Shown in pieces: positions 20,706-33,751 of a DNA stretch of 64,000 nt. The position numbers and the translations under genes are program-made. Each line of letters starts with the position of its first letter. The stretch's first letter is position 1. Source of the stretch: Drosophila miranda (taxonomy: Eukaryota; Arthropoda; Insecta; Diptera; Drosophilidae); contig NC_046674.1 in NCBI RefSeq assembly GCF_003369915.1, forward strand, positions 28,275,657-28,339,656, given 5' to 3'. The notes beneath the pieces were generated by a model, which searched no databases, was not told where the DNA came from, and saw only the letters and a program-made list of their open reading frames with translations.

Positions 20706-23700
20706 ATGTTGATACGCTGGAAGAGTAAAGATAAAAGCGCGTCCGCAAATCAAAATGCCTGCGGCAGCAACAGTTCATCATCAAAAAAGAAACGCAAGGG
20801 ACGAGAAGGCGGTAAGTAGACGGAGCCGTTAGTAAAAAGGATGAAGAACGTCCTAACGCGTGCTCGCTATACATATGTATGTGCAGTGCTGAAAAACGCA
20901 GTGTTTCTTTCCATTTCAGAAGAAGACTGGCAAAATGAAAACAAATCCGGACGAATGCCGCCAAATGAACAGGGTAAGTGCCAGATTTCTTAAACATCCT
21001 GCTATCTGGTTCCGCTACTGATCTGTCTGTCTGTTTTATTGCATTTGAAAGGAGGCGGTGACGAACGACGACGCGCCATGCGACGCGACGACCCCAGGCG
21101 CCACACACTTGGCGGAGACATAATGGTTTACGGTGGCTCACAGCATCCGCACGCACATCAAATGGCCCCTCAACAGCAGCGCGCCATGGACCTGGAGGTA
21201 AGCTTTGGAAAAAAACATAAGTATGCCACAATATTTGCAATGATTTGGATGGATATTCCCAGATGAGCACACGCGCTCAAAAGAACAAAAAGAATCAGCC
21301 AATGCGTGGATATGCTCCAGTCAATCAGGGCCCGTTGTTTGACGACGATCCGGGGATTATGTCCGAGGTGGAGACTGCAAGTACCGGATTTCGTCGTGGC
21401 GGGAAGCAGCGCTCTTCTCTGCCTGTGGTGCGCACTCCTTCAAAGACACTCGAACGGCCATTGGGACTGGTTTTTCTGCAATACCGCTCGGAGACGAAGC
21501 GAGCACTGCTACCAAACGAGATCACCTCCATTGACACGGTCCGTGCGCTGTTTGTGCGGTCTTTTCCGCGCCAATTGACCATGTCGTATTTGGAGGGACC
21601 CAACGTAAAGATCTACATACACGACGCCAGCAAGGACATGTTCTACGAGCTGGAGGATGTGCGCTCCCATCTGCGCGAAATCCGCGACCGCTCTGTGCTG
21701 CGCCTCTTCGAGTCCACAGAGGTGGCAGCACCACCACAGATCTTGCCCGGCGGTCCCGGGATACCCCAGCCCCTGCCCCAGTCCCAGGCACCGGCCAACT
21801 GGGATCAGGACCAGAGCTACTTCAGCGAGCCGGAATTCGATTCGGACTACAAGCACCAGCACATCCACAAATCCAAGGTGAGCAGGAGGGCGGCCTCGTT
21901 TAAATAATCTTTTTTTTTATTCAATATCACCGCGTAGTTGCTAGAGGTTTTTGTAAGGATGCGGATAGAGTGGGTCATGTCCATGAGCGAGTCAAGGATC
22001 GTTGGGGAGCCTCCACTTCCTCCACTCTAAAGCGTTGACTCCCACATGGACATGCACGCGGACAAGCGGAATCGGAATCGGAATCACACACACCGAAATG
22101 ACATACACTCGTATATACAAAAAAACAAAACAAAAAGAAGGGGGTCTATGGTACATGGACTAAGCTAAAGACTGCTTGCCACAGGTGGCAGGTGGCGACC
22201 AGAACTAGAAGTTACCGCAGGTGCCCACGCTGAGGCCTTTGAGTGCGTTATTCATGTTCTCCTGCACCTCCTTCCACGCAAAGACGATGGCACCCTGGAA
22301 GGGCTCTGCATGGCAACTGCTGCAAATGGCCATGACGGCCTTGACCTCCTCCTCGGCGGGCTCCCGATCGTGCGTGCTGATCTCCTCCTCGAGACTCATC
22401 TTGAGGGTCAGATCCTGCTTGAATTGCTGGCCGCCGTAGTCGGCGAGGCCGTTGTAGACCTCGCTGGCATCGGTGTCTGTGCCATCGTCTACCACGGATC
22501 CGTCATCCAGCAGCACAAGTCCGCGCTTCTTCAGCTTCTTCTCATCTGCTGCTCCTGCTGCTGCTCGCTTGAACTGTATGTGGGTCTCAGTCTCGTCGAT
22601 GAACTGAACATTCGCGGAGTTGCTTAGCATTTGGAAACGGCTACCTGAGGACTGCTGAGGAATGCCATTCTTTGCCGGAAGCCCCAGAAGCTGCTGTGCC
22701 ACCAGACGAGAGCCTGCGTTGATCTGTCCGTTCACAAAGTTTGTGTTAAATGTGATCTGCTGCTGCTGCTGCTGTGCTGCATCGGATCCAGCAGAAGGCG
22801 CTGCAGCTCCATCGCTGGAAGGACTGGATGGATTGGCCAGGTTAATGCGCAACCGCGTAGGGATCTGGCCACTGGCCAGGAGCATGTGCATAGGCTGTGG
22901 TCGATTTATCTACAAAGAAGGCCGAAAGTTGAAGCTAGAACCCCATCTATACCATCGGAACCGAAACTCACTATGGGTGGGGGACGCACTGTACTGGATA
23001 CCTCCTGTCCTTCATGATCAAAATGATGCACGTGGTGATGCTTGTGATCGCGGTGGGCCTTGCCGGCACTCAGGGCCACGCGATAGACCTGGACCATTGT
23101 AATTTCAAAGTGCAGGCCGTGGCTTACCTCGCCGGTGATCGAGGTGCCGCCGGAGCGTAGCTTTCCATTTGCTGGAATTTTATGGCCCACAAGCTGCAAA
23201 AAGAGAAGAGAAGTGGGCCGGCTATAAATTGGATTACAGCACCTCCTCGTCATCTCGTCATCGACAACGGCAGCGCGACGAAAGTAAAAGCGTCGGGGCA
23301 TTGCGCAGCCTCAGAGACTGACTCGATAATTTTGCAATTGGCAGTAATTGGAGACGGGGCCGTGGCCAGCAGTAGCAGCAGAGTGTTGTGTTTACTCACC
23401 GAGTTGTGGAAGCCACGCCCAATGCGTTCTGCCTTGAGCCAGGCCTGCCACTCGCCCGTCTTTCCATTCCATGAGGTGCACATGTGGTGCCACTGGCGCA
23501 TTCGCAGCGGATAGTTGAGTCTTCATCGCCACAGCAGAAGCAGAAAAAGAAACGGACACAGAAACAGAAATAGAAATAGAAATATAAACCAAGCATGAAA
23601 TCATTACCACGATTAGTCAGGTGGATTGATCGATGGATGTAGTGCAATGTATTCCACGACTCACCTGTACATTTGCTGACCTTTTATGGCCATCGAAAGG

Positions 23701-24160
23701 AAACTGGAATTTTGCGCATTCGCGACCCAGATTTGTATCTCTCGCGATTCCTTGCCAGCTGTGGATATATGGATGGAAGAAGTGGATCAGTGGATTGGAC
23801 TGGAAATGCCATTGATGGCGATGATGATTGTGAAATCAAATCGAATCAAATCGATGCTGCAATAGCAATCCAACGACGATAGACCAACACAATCACAAGG
23901 CCCAGGGAGACTAAGGCAGAACGCATGCACCAAAGGATCAATGCCATTTATTCAGTGTTGCTTAAGCCCCAGTCCAAGCAGGAAGCCTCGGATACACGTT
24001 GCACAATCAGCGGCTCGAAGCCTGTGGAAGGCCCGCTGCCAAAATCCTGTTAGTCGTCTGTTTAGCATGTGATATGCATTTTATAGTAATTATGAATCAT
24101 TCGTTGTTGTGACTAAACAATTTCCTAGATGGTCACTGGCTGTCTTCCCCGCTTGTTAGC

Positions 24161-24196
<36 letters not shown>

Positions 24197-27100
24197 GCCT
24201 GTCTGTCTGTCTGTCTCTCGGTCAGCATCTGGGCTGCAATCCGGAAGCGCCGGCTTCGGCTGCTACTTGAATTGAATCTTTGAAATTATGTCAAATGCTA
24301 AAGTCAGGCACTAAAACAGTGGACAGCGGTACAACGGGCCAGCGGCCGACGACATCCAACTGGAAACAGGTAAATTATCGCCTTATGTAAGCGGCGACCG
24401 CAACGACAACAACAACAAAAACAACATCAGCAGCAGCAGCGATGGGGCAGCTGCCGCGCTGAAAAATTGTCAGATATGAAGACGAAGAAAATCAAATCTT
24501 AATCTTATCTGAAAGGTAGCAACTACTTAAAAGAAAAACACAATGGATGCCATGTCCCGCCCTGCCCCGCCCTTCCTCGACAACACCCAAACAACCGGAC
24601 ACGACCCCAAAACAGCATCATCATTGACCATCAGACTGACTGTTTTGTGGATCGTCAACCTGTCGTCTTCAGTCGACACTGGGGACTGGCGGCGGTGGTG
24701 GGTCGAATACTTGCATCAGGAAGTCGGCTTCCTTTCACTTTCACAGTCACAGCCAGGTGCAAGCGTCGCCGCCGGAGCGTGGCCCACAAATTTCGTTGCG
24801 CACAGCGAAGGTCTCTCTGCTGGTCGCTGGTCACTGGTCGGTGGCTGCCTGCTGCTGGCTTTGTGGTGGGGCATCAATAGACTTACGTCTATTGCCCCCT
24901 CCCGAGCTTATATAATAGTTCGAGATTGGTCACTCGTTGGGGCTCTTATTGTGTGGGGGCCTGGGCTCGATGAAGCAAGTCATGGTGAGAGGCTTTGACC
25001 CTACCCAACCCTACCCTACCCTGCCCTACATTCATAAATCCAATCCGCAAATGGGCTGGGGCTGACTCACCCTCGTAGGTCAGAAGGACATGATCCCCAC
25101 TGTGATTGGTGAAACGCATCCAGAAGCAGAGCGTAAACTGATCCAGTTCGGGCAGCAGCGGATTCCGGTATTCCACCTCTCCGTCCTGATTGAATGCAAA
25201 CTTTTTCACACTGCATCGATCGGAGCCGTAGAGCGGTGTGCGCGTGAAGGTCAGCTGTGGCTCCTTGTGGGCCTCATCCTCGATGCTGTAGGACTCGTAC
25301 TGATCCTCCACATGATCGCCGAACGTTATGGGATGAGCCACCGACGATGGATGATCCACACCATTCACAATGGCGGAGCGGGCCAGAAGAAGTTCATCCT
25401 CGCCTCCTCCGACACCGACTTCCTGCGAGTCCTTGCCAGCACCGAACTGGGCAAAGCTTGTGGCCAGTTCGTGACTGCTGCTGGCGGATCCCGGGTGGGA
25501 TTGCTTGAGGCTGTAGGAGGCTGTGCTGCTGCTGCCACCATTGCTGGCAGGGCCCGAGGAGACTGCAATTGGCTTCCAGGCGAACGAAGAAGGGCACACA
25601 TTCAGCGCGAGAAGCGCGAGCAGCGGAAACATCAGTTCCGGTGCCGCTTGCCTGAGGATATGCCTCACTTCTGTGTACATTTTCGGGATCTGTATCTCGG
25701 GATATCTCTAACGAAAACTCAGTTCGGTCTGCAACGTCTGCTTGCCGCGATGGATCGCACTTCACTAATCATCCACGCATGCGCCAAAGCCAAGTTAAGT
25801 TGCGCCGAAATCCCAGGCAGACCAAAGAGCGGCACACCGTTTGCACAGTTTTGAGTGTTGGACTGTAGAGTAGAGCTCTCAGCACACTGCTCTCGGGCTC
25901 CCGCCGCTCAGTTGTAAAAAATTGTAAAATTGTTGTATTGAAATTGAAACTGAAACTGGTTGAGGTCTGCCTGTCTGCTGTATGCTGTCTACTGTCTACT
26001 GTCTACTGCTGCTGCTTGTTGTTGCTGCTGCCATAACTGGTGGCACAGCGAATGGGCCAACCGTCCGACCGACCGACCACTTGCACTTGCTGCTGCACCA
26101 CAGAGATCACGGGAGCAGCTTGTCGTCCCACTGCCACTGGATGATGCGAGGCGAGGCACAGACATTCCATAATTGAACTAATTTGCAATCCCGATAGAAC
26201 CTGAACCCCTTATGCGGCACAGACTCGTATTTTTTTCTATGGCCATGTCTGGACTCTGGAATACCAATTGATGAATAAACAAAAATAAAATAAAACCAAT
26301 CATTGCAAACACGTGCACAGCCTCGAAAATAATTTGTGCGCCTAATTGAGGGATCCTCGAAATGAGTTCATTGGAAACAGGGAAAAGCTTTCATGTTCGA
26401 TGAATGTTTGGCAAACGGTTTTGATGATTGACTGGTGGGTGGGGTCAAATGCCAATTAATGGGCATTAATCTTAGCAAGTTGGCGGCCAGTGGCCTATGG
26501 CAAGTCTATTGAAAGTCTCTGATTCCGATTCCGGATGTGTACGTGCTCGTGTGGACAGTTTAAGAGAAGAGAAACTATTGTTGAACATTTCGCTACTTGA
26601 ACGAAGGCCAATTGGCAGCGTTGAGCATATAGAAATTCCCTTACTCATGCCCTGAGCCTTGTGGCAATTTAATAACATTCAAACCCATGTTTTTTTCAGA
26701 TTGGCAAACAGCCGGCGCCCTACTATGTGGGCTCATCGCAGACCTTGCCCCGTGGCATGTACTCATCAGAACGCAACAAAGTCTCGATGGGTGCGTATTG
26801 TAGATACATATGTAGATACCCTCCATGGAAATTATATTATTTTCCTCGACTATCTTTTTTTGCATATTGCGTTTCTTACATTCGGTTTTTTGAGTAATAA
26901 TAATTCCATATTATTTTTGATAATTTAATTTTGATCGGTGATCCTCCGGGGCTATGTGATCTGTCTTTGCTCCTACTCCATGCTCCTTTGATTTAGTAAT
27001 TTCTTAAGTATATTTTTATATTTTTGTTCGCTTAAGTACTCCTATTCGTATCTAGTGAAACGTTCTATCTAAATATGAATCATGTTCAATTCATTAACCC

Positions 27101-30100
27101 AATACACAAACACAAATACATACACAAATACACATACAAACATACACATACATAACACCCCAAAAACATACCCTGTAAAGGAGCGCCTGTGAAACCACTA
27201 AGATCAGTCAATCCAAGGGGTAGCATGGAACCCCTGTTTCCCTATACCCAGGATCAGTTATACAGCATTCCAGGTACACCAGCTAATACTACTATATGCC
27301 TTTTTCTAATCCAAAAACTTAGCTAAGAATCGTATAACACTTTCTATGTACACACACACACTCACACATCACCCCTTTTCCATATTCCATATTCCATATT
27401 GCATATTCCATTGGCTTTTGTGCTTGCGTTATGGGTTTCGGAATTTGAACACAATGTTTGACACACGATCAAAGACGAATTAGAGAGCATTAATTTTATC
27501 AGTTTCCACAACCATCAATCTCTTGAACTTTGAGTTTTATTTGTTCTTTCCCCTATGGGTTATTCCTAAATTCTAACAAAAAATATGCCTATAAATATGC
27601 ATGAATGAGCAGCCCCCAAAGACCACTAAACAATTACAATCTGAGCTATGCGAAAAACCATTTTGCAGACGGCTACACCAGTTCTCCAGAGCGCAGCAGC
27701 CGTGGCAATTACGAGGAGCCCTACTATAGCCAATACGGGACACGGGGCGCTGTTGTGGCACCTATCATAGACGAGGAACAGAGGTAAGCACGTGCGTCGG
27801 ATGGATGTGTGGCAGAAATCATTCTAATTTTGTTGTGTTTATTCTGTACCCATAGCGATGTTGCCCTCACCGAGGATCAGTATGCGTTGTACGGCATCAA
27901 GGTACCGGGTCCCAACCGGATGGCGCATCGCGGCAATCAGATCTATGATCCCTCTAGGTGAGCATCGCCCAGCGTTGACCGCGCACCGCATTCATGTAGG
28001 TGGCATAGTCCTGCTGCAAAAGGATGCTCTTGATGGGAATATCTCCCACTCCCTGGGGGCTCTGATTAGTGCTCCGTTTGCTCCGCCTGTAGATCTTTAT
28101 GCGCTTGACATTCCCATTGTTCGAGGTGCTCGTGGCGGTGGCCACCGGATGGAAGTAGGTTGTGCCTTTGCTCTTGATTGCCTGAACGATCAGGCAGAGC
28201 AGGTAGCCACCGAATGAGAGAAAGGCCAGAGCCGTGATGCTGACCTGGAACAGGGTCTGCAGCTTGGACGGCTTCGGTTCCATCCAGGACGGCGCAGTGT
28301 GCCAGGCTGCATGAGAGCCAGTACTGTCATGGTCTCCCCTGCAAACGAGCAACTCACACGGGAGATTATGGAAAATTACGCACGGAATGAGAAGACCCAC
28401 CGATCGGCTGCCATCAAGGCCATTCGCTGGGGCATAACGGTGGCAGATGCCTTTGCCTCAGGACAGTCTGTGGTGGGGGCCGAGTCCAGGTCAGCTACAT
28501 CTTCGCGGGGACTGGGGCTGTCATCAACAACCTCCATTCTCTCCATGGACTTTTCCAGCATCAAAAGCTCATCCACTTGAAAGTTTGCCAGACACTGTGC
28601 GAAACGATCAGGTGTACTGGTCACTGGGTACGAAATGTGTTTCAATTTTCGGTTATAAGTGGAGTGCAGGGCCATGAGTAGTTGGTCAATCAAATATCGT
28701 GTGTACATACCACTGCAATAGGCCATGGTTCTGTTGATGTTGCTGTTGCTGTTTAAAAACCGGGCTGTTCTTGTACTGGTCCCCACTTGCATTCGACTGC
28801 GAACTGCCACTGCAACTGAGAAAGCAGTACGACAAGAGCCCCAACATGGTACGTCATTGCGTGCACTAGGTGAACACGGTGCACCAAGCATTTCGCTGGC
28901 TGTATTTCGCGGGTATTATAGACTACATGAAAGCCCAGCTACGCAAGCAGGTAGTCTGATTGATGGATACCAGAGCACAATCAATCCCCTTATTGTTGTC
29001 CATTTGTCTTGATCTGCAGGGTGTCTCCAAGTCTTATCAGTCTAGAGCCAAGAGCAGCATTCTTTGCTGGTTTTGGTTTACGCTCCCATGCGCTAAGTGC
29101 TGCAGCGACCCGCGTTCCGACTTTGATTCCGGTGCCAGTGCCGGTGCCGCTGTCTTTTGCCTAGGCTTTCCGACTGCGAGACTGCGCAATTGGAGCGACG
29201 GAAGTTTGGCCCAGTAAATGCGAATGCGCGACATGAAAACACGCAATACGCAATAATTTGCTGAGACGCAAGCCGCCAACCAGTTTTTGTACATAGATGT
29301 TTTTTTTTCGTTGATGTCTCTTTTGCAGGCCAGAAGAATTGCACCGCATACGCGTGGAGCACATGGAGAGGCAGTTGGCCAATCTGACGGGCCTGGTGCA
29401 GAAGGCTTTGGTCAATCAGAATCCACAAATTGCCCCCCTGCCAGTGCCCACACTGGACTCCAACTATCTCGTTGTGCCATCCCAGTCCCAGATGCAAGGT
29501 ACGTAAATACAATCCACTCGAACCACACTCACAACAAGCCGACGAGCAGGGCACCACCACTCGATGTGTACTCTCTGTTAGATGTTTGAAGCCGCAACTA
29601 CATATATGTATGCTGGATTCTACACACACGCATCCTGCACATGAACGCGTCCTGCTTTAATGCTTCTAGCACAAAATTCACGACTTCAACTGACAGCCGC
29701 CGATGGTCTGCATACTCCGTAACCCACAGAGACCCACAGACCCATATTCCCATATATGTATATGTATTTATTTCATTCCTTGCTACAACAAGTGCTGTCT
29801 CGCTTTTTTTCTCTTTTTCTTTCTCTATTATGCACACAGCCAATGGCTCCGGGGACGACATGTATATTCGGGAGAAGGCTCCCAAGTTAGGCAAGAACTC
29901 GTGCCGTAAGTGTATACGCTGCATCTCTGCCTCTGCAACAGCCGACATTATTCCATTTTATTGCAGAGAAATCCGTGTCCTTTGAGAAATCAGTGTCCTT
30001 TAGCGATGACATACAGGGCCATAATCCCAAGTCTCATAATCCACTACATGCCGGTAATTAAAACTCAAAATGTTGCATGTGTACATATTTATACTTTTGC

Positions 30101-33100
30101 AGAGGGTATTACTCATAGTCTATATAGCCAATGTCCTTTTGTTTGCCTGTTTGTCTCTCTTGTATAAGACCCAGTCCCTCAATTGTGAAACCATCTGTTC
30201 GCTAAGACTGCCATAGGAACGTTAGGTCAGCTTTCAATTAAATATTTTTGATATAACTGTGCGACTGTGCGTTCCGGTACTCGAAGAGTATAGGGGTATC
30301 TTCGATTTTTGGTGGAAGTGGATGTGTGTAACCGCCAGAAGGAAGCATTTCCGAACCCATAAAGTATATATGTATATTCTAGATCATCCTTAATAGCCGT
30401 ATATTCCGTATAGCCATGTCTGTCTGTCCGTCTGCCCATACTGGCGCCTAGATCTTAAAGATTATGAGAGTAAGAGCAACCAAACTTTGTATCCAGACTC
30501 CTGTGATATCACACTGTAACAAGTGTATTTTAAGATAAGAAGATACGAGAAATCTAAAACGCAGAATCAAGGAGACTAGAGAGACCTTGTCTTGCAGATT
30601 GCCAAATCTGGATTGGATCGGATCCTTATTATAGCCTTAAGGAGTGCAGTGTGCTCGCTCTGGCGTAGGGGAGAATGGAGAGAAAGCGGCAGATGTATAC
30701 AAAAATAGTTCACACATATGTACATATACTACATACTTACTGAGTATCGGGTATAAATGCAGAGCAGCGGCACTTTCCGTGGCTCACAACGTTTCTGCTC
30801 TTTTTTTTAAGGCGTATTTTTATTATTATTATGTTGTGGTGTCATTAGTTCCCAACCAAATTGTCCAAAGAATCTCAAAGATGCGAAACTTGTAGTAAAT
30901 CAACTCACTTTTTATTGCACTAAGAAATGGTCGTTTTCCAATTGCTACTTTAATAATTTAAAATATGTTAAATCTGCGGGAATGCAAAATGTCCAAAATT
31001 TCGGGAAGGAAGTGCACAATGACTTGGAAGACGCTGGACCATCGCCTTAGCTAGACACTGAATTAATTTTGACAAGATTTGCCACAATGAATTACTACTA
31101 TACAGTGTGTATATCCAATGTACAACCCCAATATGGCCGATCATCCTTATGGATATAGGGTGGCTGGATTTCTCTTGGTGCACGCTATATGGGGCTGCTT
31201 TATGCGTTAGTTATAGGGGCTGATGAAACTCGCATTTGTCATTCCGTCGAGCATTCTGGAAGTCAGACCGCTGTCCATGGCTAGCATTTCGTTTTGTTTA
31301 TAATCGAATGTGTTTTCTTTTTAAGTAATTAGTAGCTTTTATTGTTGGGAATTAATGCCACTAAAGAACAAAAGTCTAAAACTACCATTACAAAAAATGG
31401 CAATGTTGAAGAAACAGTAAAAATGATAGAGAACTTTGGCTATTTATATATTAAGGAACAGCCATTGTGTGGGCACGAATAAAGAAATGTATAAAAGGTC
31501 ATTCAATTCTCTTAACAACCGATTAATTGTTTTGGTTATCGGCACTGTAAATGCCGCGTAAAAATTATAAAAGTGTCCAAACTCACCAATTCGCGGATTT
31601 TTTTTTAAATGTTGGTGGTTAGGATGTTAGGATTTAATCTACTCATCCAGTCCCACAACCCAATTCTGTCGCGTACAAAGTACATTCAAAAGTTTTTATT
31701 TTGTCGCACAGTGCAATAACTATTCCATGTACAGGATACATACCTCAGTGTAACTTTATCATTTAGATGATATGCTTTATATACCAATTCCTTTCGCTCG
31801 CCGATTGACAAGTATAAAAATACATGCCAAAGTCGGTGAATCGTAAGGATTCTAATTTTTATAACTAAAATTGTTTCTTATTTTTATTCTTAACATCAGA
31901 AATATCTCATTTTTAATTTGTTTCATAAATATTGGGAAGACAAATTAATTTCTGATGGCTGTTTTATCCTTGTTATCTCATTAAATTTTTGCCAACACTA
32001 ATTCGAAATTATAAGAACTCTGAATGCAAGTAATTGACATACATACATACATATGTCATTTAGGGACAAAAGGGTTTTAAATGTAGCTATAATTTTTCGA
32101 GAGAAAAGATATATATTTGAGTTCAATTTGTATCTTAAGAATTTATAATAAATAAAAAAAGGGTTTAAAACAATTTATTTCAAAAAAATTTGGTAATAAA
32201 AGTATATGGTGTTCCAGGATAGGTGTTTCTTTTCAATTAATAGTTATTTGTGAACTCTGGTACGAAGAGAATCAGAAATCATATTGCTATTCATCTGCAA
32301 GGGTATTAAAAGCCTCAGCCAAGAGTCGAAGGCTTTCCTTATTGTTGTGTGCGCATACTATTTCCATATTCTTCAATGCCCAAAGGTGGATTTGACATTG
32401 GAAATAGTATATGTACAGGGGGGGAAGGGTGCTTGCCATTGGCAACTTAGGGCTTGCATCTTTTGACACAATGTCAAGAAAATCGTACAATACCAAATGT
32501 TTCCCATTCTTTTGTCACGCAACTGAAACGGACCTGTGATACGGACAGCTGATACGAAACCTACCAAGCCGGCAATCAAGTCGTCCACCCTACCACGCAC
32601 ATCATCACAAGGTAAGAGATCAACCTCCACAGCCTCTCCACATCCCGACACACAAGCCACGCATGCAACAATGACCACAGCTACTATCACTATCTCAATT
32701 TGAGTCACTAGCCGAGTCACTAGTCTGCACTCTTGCCGTAAATCCAAGTCAATTGATTTATTGTCCCACGATATCTTCACAGAGCGCGATCGCCTGAAGC
32801 CCCCTCCACCACCCAAGCCGATTGTGCTGGCCCAGACAGCACATCCCAACTACCGGGCGGACATAACACTGGCCCCCGAGGTCTACAACCACCTGCGTGG
32901 GCTGCAGAAGAAAGCGAAGGACCTTCGCATGGAGGTGCGCACCCTGCGCCGTCTGTCCCAGGCCCAGGCAGTAGCCGTTCGGGAGGACATCAAGGGTACA
33001 TTTATGCGCATTCGTGCCACTCTGCTGGCGAGCAGCGGCAGCTTCTGGGGCCATCAGGGCGATCAAGATGCCACGCGAGTTTCGCGCGAGGAGGAGCTGT

Positions 33101-33719
33101 ACAAGCAGGAGGTCATACGCCTGGAAAAGGATCTCAGTGACCTCGAGGCGTCGGTGGAGAATTTACGCGGTGAGGTGATCAATCGGCGCACACGGGTCAA
33201 CATGACCGCTGTGGAGGACATGGCTCTGGTGTTGAGCCGCGCCAGGTAACAAATCTACCATGCCCTTATGCCAGATGTTGTTGCAACTTTTGTTGCTGTT
33301 GTTTTTGCAGCAAAACGGTGGCCGAACTCAAGCTCAAGTTTCCGTCTCTGTCGAATGGCTTGCGCTGCATTCTGTCCAGCGAAATGGAGAAGGTGGTGCG
33401 CGAAGAAAAGTTCCTCAAAGAAGAGCCCGACCGCTTGGAGTCGGCACTGCGGCGCTGCAAGAAGCTAACTGGGACATTGGTGACGCTTAAACGGTTTGTA
33501 GCCGCTCGCTAAGTCGCTTTTCACGCACCCCTCCTTTAGTGGAGCCATAGCTAATCTGATCCATCCCCTTTTATCCACCATCCCATAGTTTGGCAAGCGT
33601 GCAGGAGCAGCGTCTGCCGCCCAATGAGCCGGCAATCAGCGAAGAGCCACCACGGTCTGCGGACATCTCGGCGCCCGATAAGGTAAGTGCAAAAGTGCAA
33701 AATGCGGAAGGTCGCAGGG

Positions 33720-33751
<32 letters not shown>

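Noticed and set aside
21509..21868. Minus-strand frames across the AIP3 exon
   Set aside because: They are antisense shadows of a strongly coding, conserved exon.
27605..27668. Extending host exon 7 leftward to the ATG at 27605
   Set aside because: The AG sites there give the wrong phase from exon 6, whereas CCATTTTGCAG ending at 27668 restores the frame exactly; the leftward extension is only an open intron frame.
28921..28951. Candidate micro-exon in host intron 8 (TATTATAG ... GCAG then GTAGTC)
   Set aside because: Including its 29 bp shifts the frame of host exon 9, while the direct exon 8 to exon 9 junction is in frame.
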